Origin: Martinezella lusitana
GTDB taxonomy: Bacteria; Pseudomonadota; Alphaproteobacteria; Rhizobiales; Rhizobiaceae
NCBI RefSeq assembly: GCF_900094565.1
Contig: NZ_FMAF01000019.1
Span: forward strand, 46,888 to 110,887
DNA length: 64,000 nt
Direction: 5' to 3'
In this document: piece after piece, positions 17,145-25,358 of the stretch
Numbering within the stretch: position 1 is the stretch's first letter
How the letters are laid out: every line of letters begins with the position of its first letter
Position numbers and translations under genes: made by a program
Notes under the pieces: generated by a model
What the model saw: only the letters and a program-made list of their open reading frames with translations
Database searches by the model: none
What the model was told of the DNA's origin: nothing

Positions 17145-17507
17145 TTATTCGCCTTCCGCTCGCCAGTGGCGAATGGAGTCCAGTTGTGAGAGCAATTCCG
17201 GAACGGATGTTTGCGCCATATTCCACAAGGCCGTCAGCTCGACATCGAAATAGCCCTGCGCAATTCGATTCCGGAGGTCGCCTAGCGCATGCCAAGGCAG
17301 ATTCGGATGGTCAACGACAAATTCGGGATATTCCTCCGAAATGCGCGCTGCCGCTTCGCCGAGCAACACGAGATTCATACCGACGGCACGTTGCTTCTCA
17401 GCATTCGTGAAAAAGCTGTCTCGACCAATGCCTTGAAGAAACCGGCCTATTTCGGATCCGGCCTGCTGCATGCGATCGAGATGCGTAATCAGCCGATCCA
17501 AACTCAT
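17145..17507 (-). CDS. HEPN-domain protein (DUF86/HepT-like) with altered catalytic motif
   Basis: 120 aa, all-helical. It resembles HepT toxins: MNLVLLGEAAARISEEYP and LPWHALGDLRNRIAQGYFDV. Active HepT proteins carry RNxxxHxY; here the motif reads RNRIAQGY, so the catalytic His is replaced by Gln (codon CAG). No MntA nucleotidyltransferase partner lies next to it: the upstream gene is uraD, 70 bp away. GGGAG lies 10 bases before the ATG. It sits inside the urate/allantoin operon and may be a decayed or repurposed half of a toxin-antitoxin pair. Confidence 0.85.
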   Translation of the reverse strand: MSLDRLITHLDRMQQAGSEIGRFLQGIGRDSFFTNAEKQRAVGMNLVLLGEAAARISEEYPEFVVDHPNLPWHALGDLRNRIAQGYFDVELTALWNMAQTSVPELLSQLDSIRHWRAEGE

Positions 17508-17577
17508 GTTACGCAGCTCCCTTGGCCAGATACTAAGCCATCAGCGGAATGGGAAAGATAGCAGCGCTTTCCGCACA

Positions 17578-18075
17578 TCAGCTTTCCGGAAGCATGGATT
17601 GCAGGCGCAACAGGGCGATCTTCTCAACCTGCGCCGTTGCCGTCGCAAACTCCGCCTCACGGCTATTGTCGACCCGCGTCTCGAAGGCAGCCAGAATATC
17701 GTCCTTGCCGAGGCCCTTAACCGCAACAATGAAGGGAAAGCCGAACTTGGTCACATAGGCGTCGTTGAGTTCCGTGAAGCGGGCATGTTCCGCCGGGCTC
17801 AGCCGGTCGAGCCCGGCGCCGGCCTGCTCCTTGCGGCTGTCCTCGGTAAGCTCGCCGGCAATTGCCAGCCGGCCGGCCAGATCAGGGTGAGCGCGCAGGA
17901 CGCCAAGCCGCTCCTCCGCGCTCGCCGCACGGAAAATCTTGGTCAGGGCACTGTGCACGCCACCCGAGGTCAATGGTTCGACAATGAACCCTGCGTCATA
18001 GGCGCGCTCGGCGATGAAGGGCGAATGCTCGAAAACACCACCGAAACGGCTCACGAATTCGTCGCGCGATATCAT
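17578..18075 (-). CDS. uraD: OHCU decarboxylase
   Basis: 165 aa. Decarboxylates 2-oxo-4-hydroxy-4-carboxy-5-ureidoimidazoline to (S)-allantoin. Family residues are visible in VLRAHPDLAGRLA (catalytic His), TEDSRKEQAGAGLDRLS and KFGFPFIVAVKG. The start lies 1 bp after the puuE stop, so the two are one translational unit. Confidence 0.95.
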   Translation of the reverse strand: MISRDEFVSRFGGVFEHSPFIAERAYDAGFIVEPLTSGGVHSALTKIFRAASAEERLGVLRAHPDLAGRLAIAGELTEDSRKEQAGAGLDRLSPAEHARFTELNDAYVTKFGFPFIVAVKGLGKDDILAAFETRVDNSREAEFATATAQVEKIALLRLQSMLPES

Positions 18076-18076
18076 C

Positions 18077-19000
18077 TCAGCGCTCGCCCCCTGGAAGATG
18101 ATGCTGGTACCAGTGGTTGGCGATCTCGATACGCCGGGGGATCCAGACCTTATCGTGCTTCAGCACATACTCCATGAACCGCCGCAGCGCCGCAGCGCGG
18201 CCCGGACGGCCGACGAGGCGGCAATGCAAACCGACGGACATCATCTTCGGGCTGCCCTGCTTGCCCTCCTCGTAAAGCGTGTCGAAGGCATCCTTGAGGT
18301 AGGTGAAGAACTGGTCACCCGAGTTGAAGCCTTGCGGCGTGGCAAAGCGCATGTCGTTGGTTTCGAGCGTGTAGGGAATGATCAGGAACGGCTTACCATC
18401 CAAGCCATCGACCCAATAGGGCAGATCGTCGGCATAGGAATCCGAGGAATAAAGGAAGCCGCCCTCCTCCATGATAAGCCGCAGCGTATTGTCTGACGGC
18501 TTGCCCTGATACATGCCCAAGGGCCGCTCGCCGGTGATCTCGGTGTGCAGCCGCACCGCCTCGAGAATATGCTTGCGCTCCAGATCCTCCGAAAAATCCT
18601 TGTATTCCAGCCAGCGGTAGCCGTGGCTGGCAATCTCCCAGCCGGCTTCCTTCATGGCGGCGACCGCTTCGGGATTGCGCGCCATGGCAAGCGTTACGCC
18701 ATAGACCGTCGCCTGGACCTTGAGTTCGGTGAACATGCGCCACAGCCGCCAAAAGCCGGCGCGCGCGCCATATTCGTAGATCGATTCCATGTTGAGGTTG
18801 CGCTGGTTCGGCCAGGCCGCAGCGCCGACAATCTCGGACAACAGGTTTTCCGAAGCCGGATCGCCGTCGAGAATACAGCTCTCTCCGCCCTCTTCGTAAT
18901 TGATCACGAATTGCACCGCGACGCGAGCATCGCCCGGCCATTTCGGATCCGGCGTGTTGCGGCCGTAGCCGATGAGATTGCGGGTGTAGTTTTCCGACAT
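18077..19000 (-). CDS. puuE: allantoinase PuuE (polysaccharide-deacetylase type)
   Basis: 307 aa from MSENYTRNLIGYGRNTPDP; AAGG about 8 bases upstream supports this over the in-frame start at 19039. PuuE is the metal-independent allantoinase of the NodB-like fold and converts allantoin to allantoate. Typical segments: FVINYEEGGE, EYGARAGFWRLWRMF, EIASHGYRWLEYKDF, GLHCRLVGRPGRAAAL. First of the tight genes puuE-uraD; a DUF1045 gene precedes it on the same strand. Confidence 0.94.
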   Translation of the reverse strand: MSENYTRNLIGYGRNTPDPKWPGDARVAVQFVINYEEGGESCILDGDPASENLLSEIVGAAAWPNQRNLNMESIYEYGARAGFWRLWRMFTELKVQATVYGVTLAMARNPEAVAAMKEAGWEIASHGYRWLEYKDFSEDLERKHILEAVRLHTEITGERPLGMYQGKPSDNTLRLIMEEGGFLYSSDSYADDLPYWVDGLDGKPFLIIPYTLETNDMRFATPQGFNSGDQFFTYLKDAFDTLYEEGKQGSPKMMSVGLHCRLVGRPGRAAALRRFMEYVLKHDKVWIPRRIEIANHWYQHHLPGGER

Positions 19001-19167
19001 TGAAGCACCTTCTCGAACAAGCCGAACGGTAGCATCCATGCAGGGAAAGTCGAGACGGAAAGTGCGAAAATCACTTTCCTTTCAATCGCAAGCCGCTAGC
19101 AGGTGAACGATGCGCCTTGGAGCCGATACGTCAGTCCAATGCCCGGGCTGCGACAATACCTGGCGTT

Positions 19168-19875
19168 TCAGGCGATCTTACGGGCGCTGACCTTGCCCAT
19201 CGGATGCAGAGAATGCACCCGGAAAGGACCGCCGGAACCATCCTCCATCATCAAGGCAATGTTGGATACGGGAAGCGGCGCGGCAAGCGCCGGCTCGAAA
19301 AAGTCGCGTAGTACCCGTTCTATGCGTTGGATGTCGCTGGGACTGACCGTGCCGGTCAGCATCATCTGAAAGCGGAACTCATCCATCACATGCGGATGGC
19401 CCCAACGGTGCAGGTTGGCAAATTGCGTCGCCGAAAGACCGTCCGGATCGATACGTTCGAACTCGGCTTCGGTCAATGGCGCGCGATAGTGATCGAAAGC
19501 CTGAACCAGGGACGCTGCGAGAAAATTCATCTGCTGGCTTGGCGCGGAAGGAACCAGGCCCAGCGCGCCGCCAAGCCGCGCGACCTCGAGCTTCGGGATC
19601 TCGAACGGTGCGACCGTGCCGGAAAACCGCATGAGCTCGCGCAGCAACGCCGCTTCGGACATATCGTCCGCCAGGCGGAAAGGCGCCTTCAGGAGACCCA
19701 TGAAACCATAGCGGCGGGGAACGGCGGTGTAGAAAGCAATCTCGTGGATGCCAAGCCCGCGAATGGCAGGCGGGTCGACCATCTCGCCGGAATAGACGTT
19801 ACGGCCGAGCCAATTTGCGGCCACGAGCGTCAGCGGATCGCTCGCAGACGGCGTGAAGCAAATGGCGTAGCGCAT
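19168..19875 (-). CDS. DUF1045 protein lacking both HxT motifs (degenerate 2H phosphoesterase fold)
   Basis: 235 aa, recognisable DUF1045 frame: TAVPRRYGFMGLLKAPFRLA and PHVMDEFRFQMMLTGTVSP. In phosphonate-locus DUF1045 proteins these positions normally read GFHATLKAPF and FRFHMTLTG, the two HxT motifs of a 2H phosphoesterase. Here they are MGL and QMM, so neither catalytic His remains. It is the first gene upstream of puuE on the same strand (167 bp gap). It may bind a ligand or assist the pathway without hydrolysis. Confidence 0.85.
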   Translation of the reverse strand: MRYAICFTPSASDPLTLVAANWLGRNVYSGEMVDPPAIRGLGIHEIAFYTAVPRRYGFMGLLKAPFRLADDMSEAALLRELMRFSGTVAPFEIPKLEVARLGGALGLVPSAPSQQMNFLAASLVQAFDHYRAPLTEAEFERIDPDGLSATQFANLHRWGHPHVMDEFRFQMMLTGTVSPSDIQRIERVLRDFFEPALAAPLPVSNIALMMEDGSGGPFRVHSLHPMGKVSARKIA

Positions 19876-19980
19876 AAAATCTCCTCCAGGGCGCGATAAA
19901 CCGGCTGACCGAGCCGGGTGCTAACGGCCAAGGAGATAGGTGATTTGCGTGACAGATTGACGACCTGAAGGGGCGTATAT

Positions 19981-21165
19981 TCACGTTTTACGTGATACGA
20001 CGGCAATATGGCTCGCTAACGTGAATGTCTGCGGCAACTTGAAGCAACAGGCCATATCCGCCGCCTCCCGCACCGCCGCCTCGGCCAGCCGGTGTGCCAG
20101 TCCGAAGCTGACCTTGAAGCCGCCGGTCAATGCGATCAGGGACGGATGGTCGGGATGCGCGCCCACCATCGGGTCACGATCAACCGCCTTCGGCCGCAGG
20201 CCCGCCCAGCGTTCGAGGACCTCCGCATCGGCCAGAATCGGCGCCATGGCGCGGGCCGCGATCAGCAAGTCATCCAATTGGCCGTCCGTCGACAGTGGGT
20301 CGTCGAAGCGATTCTCGCTGGTGCTGCCGATCGCCACGAGCCCGCCCTCATGCGGGACGATATAGAGACCGTCGCGAAAGATCACCGGAAGGCTGCCGTC
20401 GACATTCGTCTTCAGCAAGGCGGCCTGACCCTTTACTGGCTGGCCCAGAGACGATTGACGGCCATGCGTCAGCCCGTCCAATATCGGGAAGGAATCACCC
20501 CCGGCCGAAAGGATGCAGCGTCCGAAGCGGATATCGCCCTCGCTCGTGGTCGCCACACCCCTCTCCGGATCGATGCCATCGATGCGCAAGCCCTCCATCA
20601 GCCGCACATGCTTGGCCCCGGCAAGAAAGTTCACCAGGACTTTCAGCAGAGCGCGCGGGGCAACACGGGCTGCGAGCGTATCGAAGACGAAACCGCTTCC
20701 GCCAGCCGACGGATCGATCCAGCCCTGAACGGGTGCAGCGCCCAGCACATGCCAGTGAAACTCACGCCCATCCTGATGCCAATGCGTTTCGGCATCCCGC
20801 GAATGACCGCGCGCGATCTCCAGCAAATGCGGCTTCGGCAGCGGGATCAGCCGACCGGCCCTACGGTACCCGGCAGAAAGCCCGGTCGCCGCCTCCAAGG
20901 CCGCAATTTCCTTTTCCAGAGATACGAGCGCATCGAATTGAAACTGCTTCTTCACGGACCATTTGTCCGGCATATGCGGCATCAGCGCGCCGAGCAGGCC
21001 GCCGCTTGCCCCCTGCCCGAAGCGGCCGGCATCGACGAGCAGTGTCTGCATGCCGAGGCGTTCGGCATGAACAGCCGCCCACAGGCCCATAATGCCGCCG
21101 CCGCCGATCAGCAGATCGACGGATGATTGACGGGCTGGTCTTGGGGGATTATCGGCTCTTTCCAT
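19981..21165 (-). CDS. FAD-dependent oxidoreductase (DAO family), possible MnmC oxidase half
   Basis: 394 aa from MERADNPPRPARQ; a longer in-frame TTG start at 21207 would overlap mnmD. The N-terminal GGGGIMGLWAAVHAERLG is the dinucleotide-binding loop, followed by GQGASGGLLGALMPHMPDKW and the C-terminal LTGGFKVSFGLAHRLAE. It starts back to back with mnmD, the two ATGs sharing the bases of CATG. In E. coli the MnmD methyltransferase and an FAD oxidase are fused as MnmC, so this may be the separated oxidase half. Glycine-oxidase-like activity is the main alternative. Confidence 0.8.
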   Translation of the reverse strand: MERADNPPRPARQSSVDLLIGGGGIMGLWAAVHAERLGMQTLLVDAGRFGQGASGGLLGALMPHMPDKWSVKKQFQFDALVSLEKEIAALEAATGLSAGYRRAGRLIPLPKPHLLEIARGHSRDAETHWHQDGREFHWHVLGAAPVQGWIDPSAGGSGFVFDTLAARVAPRALLKVLVNFLAGAKHVRLMEGLRIDGIDPERGVATTSEGDIRFGRCILSAGGDSFPILDGLTHGRQSSLGQPVKGQAALLKTNVDGSLPVIFRDGLYIVPHEGGLVAIGSTSENRFDDPLSTDGQLDDLLIAARAMAPILADAEVLERWAGLRPKAVDRDPMVGAHPDHPSLIALTGGFKVSFGLAHRLAEAAVREAADMACCFKLPQTFTLASHIAVVSRKT

Positions 21166-21898
21166 GACAGATCCAGTTTCCGATCGGACGAAGGCGTCCG
21201 AAACCAATGCGGCAAGCCCGGAGCTCGAATGGCGCGACGGCGATATGCCCTATTCGACGGCTTTTGGCGACCATTTTTATTGCCAGACCGATGGCCGGCT
21301 GGAATGCGGCCATGTCTTTCTGGCCGGCAACGGCTTGCCGGCCCGCTGGCAGCAGGCACGGAACTTCCTCATCGGCGAATTGGGCTTCGGCACCGGCCTG
21401 AACTTCTGCGAGACATGGCGTCAATGGCGCCAGCAGGCGACATCGGGCTCTGAACTGCATTTCATGTCCTTCGAGCTTTACCCGATGCGGGCGGAGGAGA
21501 TCGATCGCGCCCTGTCGCATTGGCCTGAGATCGACAGCGAACGCCAGGCCCTCGTTGCCGGCTGGCCAAGCGATCCACAAGGCATGGTATCGCTGAGGCT
21601 CGACGCCCACACGCGCCTGACTGTCGCCTGCGGCCCGGCGCTCGATGGCGTGCGCAACGCGCAACCAGGCTTCGATGCCTGGTATCTCGACGGGTTCGCG
21701 CCCTCGCGAAATGCCGACATGTGGTCGCCGGAACTCATGCAGGAGCTCCATGGCAAGACGGCTGCGAACGGCACTTTCGCCACCTACGCGGCCGCCGGTT
21801 TCGTACGCCGCAATCTGCAGGCGGCAGGCTTCGTCGTGGAGCGGCGGCAGGGCTTTGCCGGCAAGCGGGAAATGCTCTGCGGGGTCAAGCCGGCTTAA
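21164..21898 (+). CDS. mnmD: tRNA 5-methylaminomethyl-2-thiouridine methyltransferase (MnmD)
   Basis: 244 aa. Methylates nm5s2U34 of certain tRNAs with SAM. Family features: LEWRDGDMPYSTAFGDHFY, the SAM loop LIGELGFGTGLNFCETW, and WYLDGFAPSRNADMWS near residue 170. It lacks the FAD domain that E. coli MnmC carries. Starts in a divergent overlap with the oxidoreductase gene and converges on the histidine kinase gene with a 4-bp overlap. Confidence 0.92.
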   Translation: MTDPVSDRTKASETNAASPELEWRDGDMPYSTAFGDHFYCQTDGRLECGHVFLAGNGLPARWQQARNFLIGELGFGTGLNFCETWRQWRQQATSGSELHFMSFELYPMRAEEIDRALSHWPEIDSERQALVAGWPSDPQGMVSLRLDAHTRLTVACGPALDGVRNAQPGFDAWYLDGFAPSRNADMWSPELMQELHGKTAANGTFATYAAAGFVRRNLQAAGFVVERRQGFAGKREMLCGVKPA

Positions 21899-24800
21899 CT
21901 GCTGGAGCGATCGGCCTGAAGAGCCGCATCGCCAAGCCAACGCTGCATCTTGGCCTCGAGAAGCTCGGGGCTGATCGGTTTCGACAGGCAGTCGTCCATG
22001 CCCGCCTCCATGCACATCACGCGATCCACATCCAGCGCATGCGCCGTGACCCCGATGATGGGCACGTGCCAACCCTGTCCGACTTGCGCCTCGACCTGCC
22101 GGATCATTCGCGTCGCCTGATGGCCATTCATGACGGGCATGGTGACGTCCATCAGGATCATCGACGGCCGCAACTGGCGCCATGCATCCACAGCCGCCTG
22201 ACCGTTCTCTACGACGAGGAAGCGCAGGCCCGTCGCCTGCAGAATTTGCGTGAACACGATCTGATTCACCTCATTGTCCTCGGCGACGAGAACGTCGATG
22301 GCATTGCCGGGTTTTGGCGAGGCCATCTGTTCGGTGGTCCCGATCGCGGCAGCGGCTTCAGCCTCCAGCGGCGATGATCTGACACCGGCGCCTGTCTGGC
22401 CGTTGGTCTTCCGCCTGCGCGATGTGCGCACGACGTCGATAATCGTGCTGCGCAAAACATTGGCGCGCACCGGCTTCATCAGATGCACCTGGCCGTTGAC
22501 GGCCGTGAACTCCTTGTCGTAGCCGACAACACCCATCGATGTGAGAAACATCATGGGCACTGAGTCGAAGCGGGAATCGGCGCGAACGGCACGCGCGACC
22601 TGATAGCCGTTCATACCGGGCATACTGTAATCGATGATCAGGGCATCAACAGGCACGCCCATGTCGAAAGCGGCGTCCAGAATGGCGAGCGCGGTCTTGC
22701 CGTCCTCGGCCGCGTAGCCGTCGAACCCCCATTGCGCCAATTGCCCGGTCAATATGCGCCGATGGATCTCATTGTCTTCCACGACCAGGATGCCGACGCC
22801 CTTGACGTTGGCCGGCAGATCCGGAGATTTGCCGCGCTCGGCAACCAGCGGCATAGGCAGATCGACGGTGAAGACCGATCCCTTGCCCCATTCGCTTTCG
22901 ATTGAGAGCGAACCGCCGAAAAGATCGACCAGACCGGCCGTGATAGAGAGACCGAGGCCGGAGCCCTCGAGACGGCGCGCGAAGGATGAATCCGCCAGCG
23001 AGAACTTCTCGAAAATGGTATCGAGCTTTTCATCGGGAATGCCTATGCCCGTGTCCTCGACGCGCAGCGTCAGCACCGAGTCGCTTCCGGGGGACGACTG
23101 GCTATCCAGTTCGACCAATACATGGCCGCGCTCGGTAAATTTGATCGCGTTGCCGACGAGGTTGGTGACGATCTGGCGGAAACGCCCGGCATCCCCAAGC
23201 ATCGCGGCAGGCACGCCGGGCGCTGTGCGCACCAGCAATTCGATATGCTTCTCCGCCGCGGCAGCCGCCATCAGCGTCGCAACATCCTCGACCGCCTCCA
23301 CCGGATCGAATGCCACCTTGCGCAGATGCATTTCGCCGGTGTCGATCTTCGAGAAGTCGAGAATATCGTTGATAATGGTCAGAAGGGCGGTACCCGACTT
23401 GACGATGATGTCGACAAACGTCTTCTGCCGGGCGTCGAGATCGGTCTTGCCAAGCAATTCCGCCATGCCCAGAACTCCGTTCATCGGCGTGCGGATTTCA
23501 TGACTCATATTCGTCAGGAATTCGGACTTCGCACGATCCGCCGCATTGCTGCGAGCCAGCAGAAGCTGCAGATCCGCTTCGCGCTCCTTCATTTCGGTGA
23601 CATCCGTCAGCACGACGATCCAACGGCGATGCTCGCCGACCGCGGCATCGAGCTGCATCCACCGGTCGCCGACGACCTGGAACACGGCAGAGATCGGCTT
23701 GCCGGCCGCGATGCTCTCGCCCCAGCACTCGCGCACGGTCTCCGGATCGTCGCCGAAATCGCCCCGTCCGGCGCAATAATCGAACGCGACCGACCAGTTC
23801 CTGCCGACCTCCAGGCTTTCCGCCGGCAGCTTCAGCATGTCCTTCAGCGTTTCGTTTGCCAGCACGATCACGCCGTCCTGCACGATCAGGAGCCCTTGAC
23901 ACATGGCCTGCATCGCGTCGGCCATCAACCCCCCAAGGCGCTCCAGCGCCAGGCGGGTCTCGGTGATCTCCTGGGATTGCTGTCGCACGGAAGAAATATC
24001 CGTGTAGGACACCAAGGTCCGGCCATTCGAAATACGGCGTGCATCGATGATGACGGACTTGCCGTCGGCAAAATTCACTTCCGTCTGCAGATGCGGCCCT
24101 GCCTTGCGCAGGGCGGCCAGGCGCGCCTCATAGATGTCGTCGACGCTACGGTAGTCGGAGCCGAAGCGCTCGAGCTCGAAGTGCTTGGCGATGAGATCGC
24201 GATAAGGCCGGCCTTCGAAACGCTCGTCCTTGCAGAACCCCCAAATGTCGTAGCAGGCATCGTTGACGTATTCCACGATGTAGTCGCTGTTGTGGATCAA
24301 AACGCCGATCGGCATCGAACGGAGAGTATTGTCGAGATCCTGATGCAGCGCCTCGGCGCGGGCTTGCGCCTCCATCAATTGCGTTTCTCGCTGCCTCAGC
24401 GCCGACGTATCGGTTATGGAGCCAACGACATAGTGGCCGCCATCGGATGTTACGGCGCGGTTGACGCGAATCTTGACAGGATGCTTGATCTGCTGCCGAT
24501 CCACCATTTCGCTTTCGAATTCGTGCCCACGCCCGTCCTTCAGCGCAACCTCGTTTTCGGCAAAGAAGTCATCCGCGCCGACATCGAACATCTCATGCTC
24601 GGTCTTGCCAAGCATTTCCTCGCGGTCGAGCCCGGTGATGGCGGCATGAGCCGCGTTGGCATAGATCAGCCGATGGTTGGCATCGCGCACGAACGTCGCA
24701 ACCGGCAGATCCTCCAGAACTGTGCGGAAAAAACCGACCTCATCGAGGCTCCCACGCTCTTTCCCGTCAGTCGACATATCGTCGGATGCGGCCGGCGCGT

Positions 24801-25161
24801 CGACAGACATGCCGAACACATAGACGCGGTCTTCCGAAGGTGAAAAGCTTTCGATCTGCATGTGGGCGCGCTGACGACCCGTGGGATCGAAGCAGAGCGC
24901 CGTCTCCTCGGAGCCGAAGACGAGCGCACGCCGCTCCCTGTCTTCCCGGTCGGCGCTTTCGACGGCGTCGAGCACATCGTGGCTGCGGTTGCCGATGAAA
25001 TCGGAGATATCGCGCTGGAAGAAGCGCGCATAGGCCTCGTTGACGGCGACGTAGCGCAGCTCGCTGTTCTTGATATAGGCCGGCCTATCCAGATTGGCGA
25101 TCCGGCGGCAGGCCATCTCCAGCAGTTCACCGTCCAGATTCAACGGGATCTCTCTTCTCAC
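21895..25161 (-). CDS. hybrid sensor histidine kinase with four PAS-like domains and two receivers
   Basis: 1088 aa, cytoplasmic by appearance (no membrane segments). Order: PAS-like regions at about 20-110, 150-260, 280-385 and 415-515; HisKA with phospho-His near residue 552 (FLTNMSHEIRTPMNGVLG); HATPase_c near 660-790 (N-box VGNAIKFTERG, VEDTGIGIPDEK); receiver 1 with Asp near 843 (LIIDYSMPGMNG); receiver 2 with Asp near 1004 (MILMDVTMPVMNG). A phosphorelay is likely, but no separate HPt domain is seen. The GTG start lacks a clear ribosome site, and an internal ATG at residue 17 is an alternative. Divergent from the mttB-like gene. Confidence 0.93.
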   Translation of the reverse strand: MRREIPLNLDGELLEMACRRIANLDRPAYIKNSELRYVAVNEAYARFFQRDISDFIGNRSHDVLDAVESADREDRERRALVFGSEETALCFDPTGRQRAHMQIESFSPSEDRVYVFGMSVDAPAASDDMSTDGKERGSLDEVGFFRTVLEDLPVATFVRDANHRLIYANAAHAAITGLDREEMLGKTEHEMFDVGADDFFAENEVALKDGRGHEFESEMVDRQQIKHPVKIRVNRAVTSDGGHYVVGSITDTSALRQRETQLMEAQARAEALHQDLDNTLRSMPIGVLIHNSDYIVEYVNDACYDIWGFCKDERFEGRPYRDLIAKHFELERFGSDYRSVDDIYEARLAALRKAGPHLQTEVNFADGKSVIIDARRISNGRTLVSYTDISSVRQQSQEITETRLALERLGGLMADAMQAMCQGLLIVQDGVIVLANETLKDMLKLPAESLEVGRNWSVAFDYCAGRGDFGDDPETVRECWGESIAAGKPISAVFQVVGDRWMQLDAAVGEHRRWIVVLTDVTEMKEREADLQLLLARSNAADRAKSEFLTNMSHEIRTPMNGVLGMAELLGKTDLDARQKTFVDIIVKSGTALLTIINDILDFSKIDTGEMHLRKVAFDPVEAVEDVATLMAAAAAEKHIELLVRTAPGVPAAMLGDAGRFRQIVTNLVGNAIKFTERGHVLVELDSQSSPGSDSVLTLRVEDTGIGIPDEKLDTIFEKFSLADSSFARRLEGSGLGLSITAGLVDLFGGSLSIESEWGKGSVFTVDLPMPLVAERGKSPDLPANVKGVGILVVEDNEIHRRILTGQLAQWGFDGYAAEDGKTALAILDAAFDMGVPVDALIIDYSMPGMNGYQVARAVRADSRFDSVPMMFLTSMGVVGYDKEFTAVNGQVHLMKPVRANVLRSTIIDVVRTSRRRKTNGQTGAGVRSSPLEAEAAAAIGTTEQMASPKPGNAIDVLVAEDNEVNQIVFTQILQATGLRFLVVENGQAAVDAWRQLRPSMILMDVTMPVMNGHQATRMIRQVEAQVGQGWHVPIIGVTAHALDVDRVMCMEAGMDDCLSKPISPELLEAKMQRWLGDAALQADRSSS

Positions 25162-25358
25162 CGCACACGATAGTTCATGAAACGACGCTCTATCACAAAT
25201 CGCTTTAACAACGCGTTAACCATGTTTAACCCGGCATGCAACGTCGCGTTCAGGCCATGCACTATCCTATAACGGTCATGCCTTCGTCGCAAACGACGGC
25301 GGCACGGCGCTCTAAACTCTGCCAAGAATCCTCCGGCGGACAATTGGGAGCGAGCATT

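Noticed and set aside
23122..24843. 573-codon plus-strand frame opposite the hybrid histidine kinase
   Set aside because: No domain content; shadow of the PAS and HisKA coding region.
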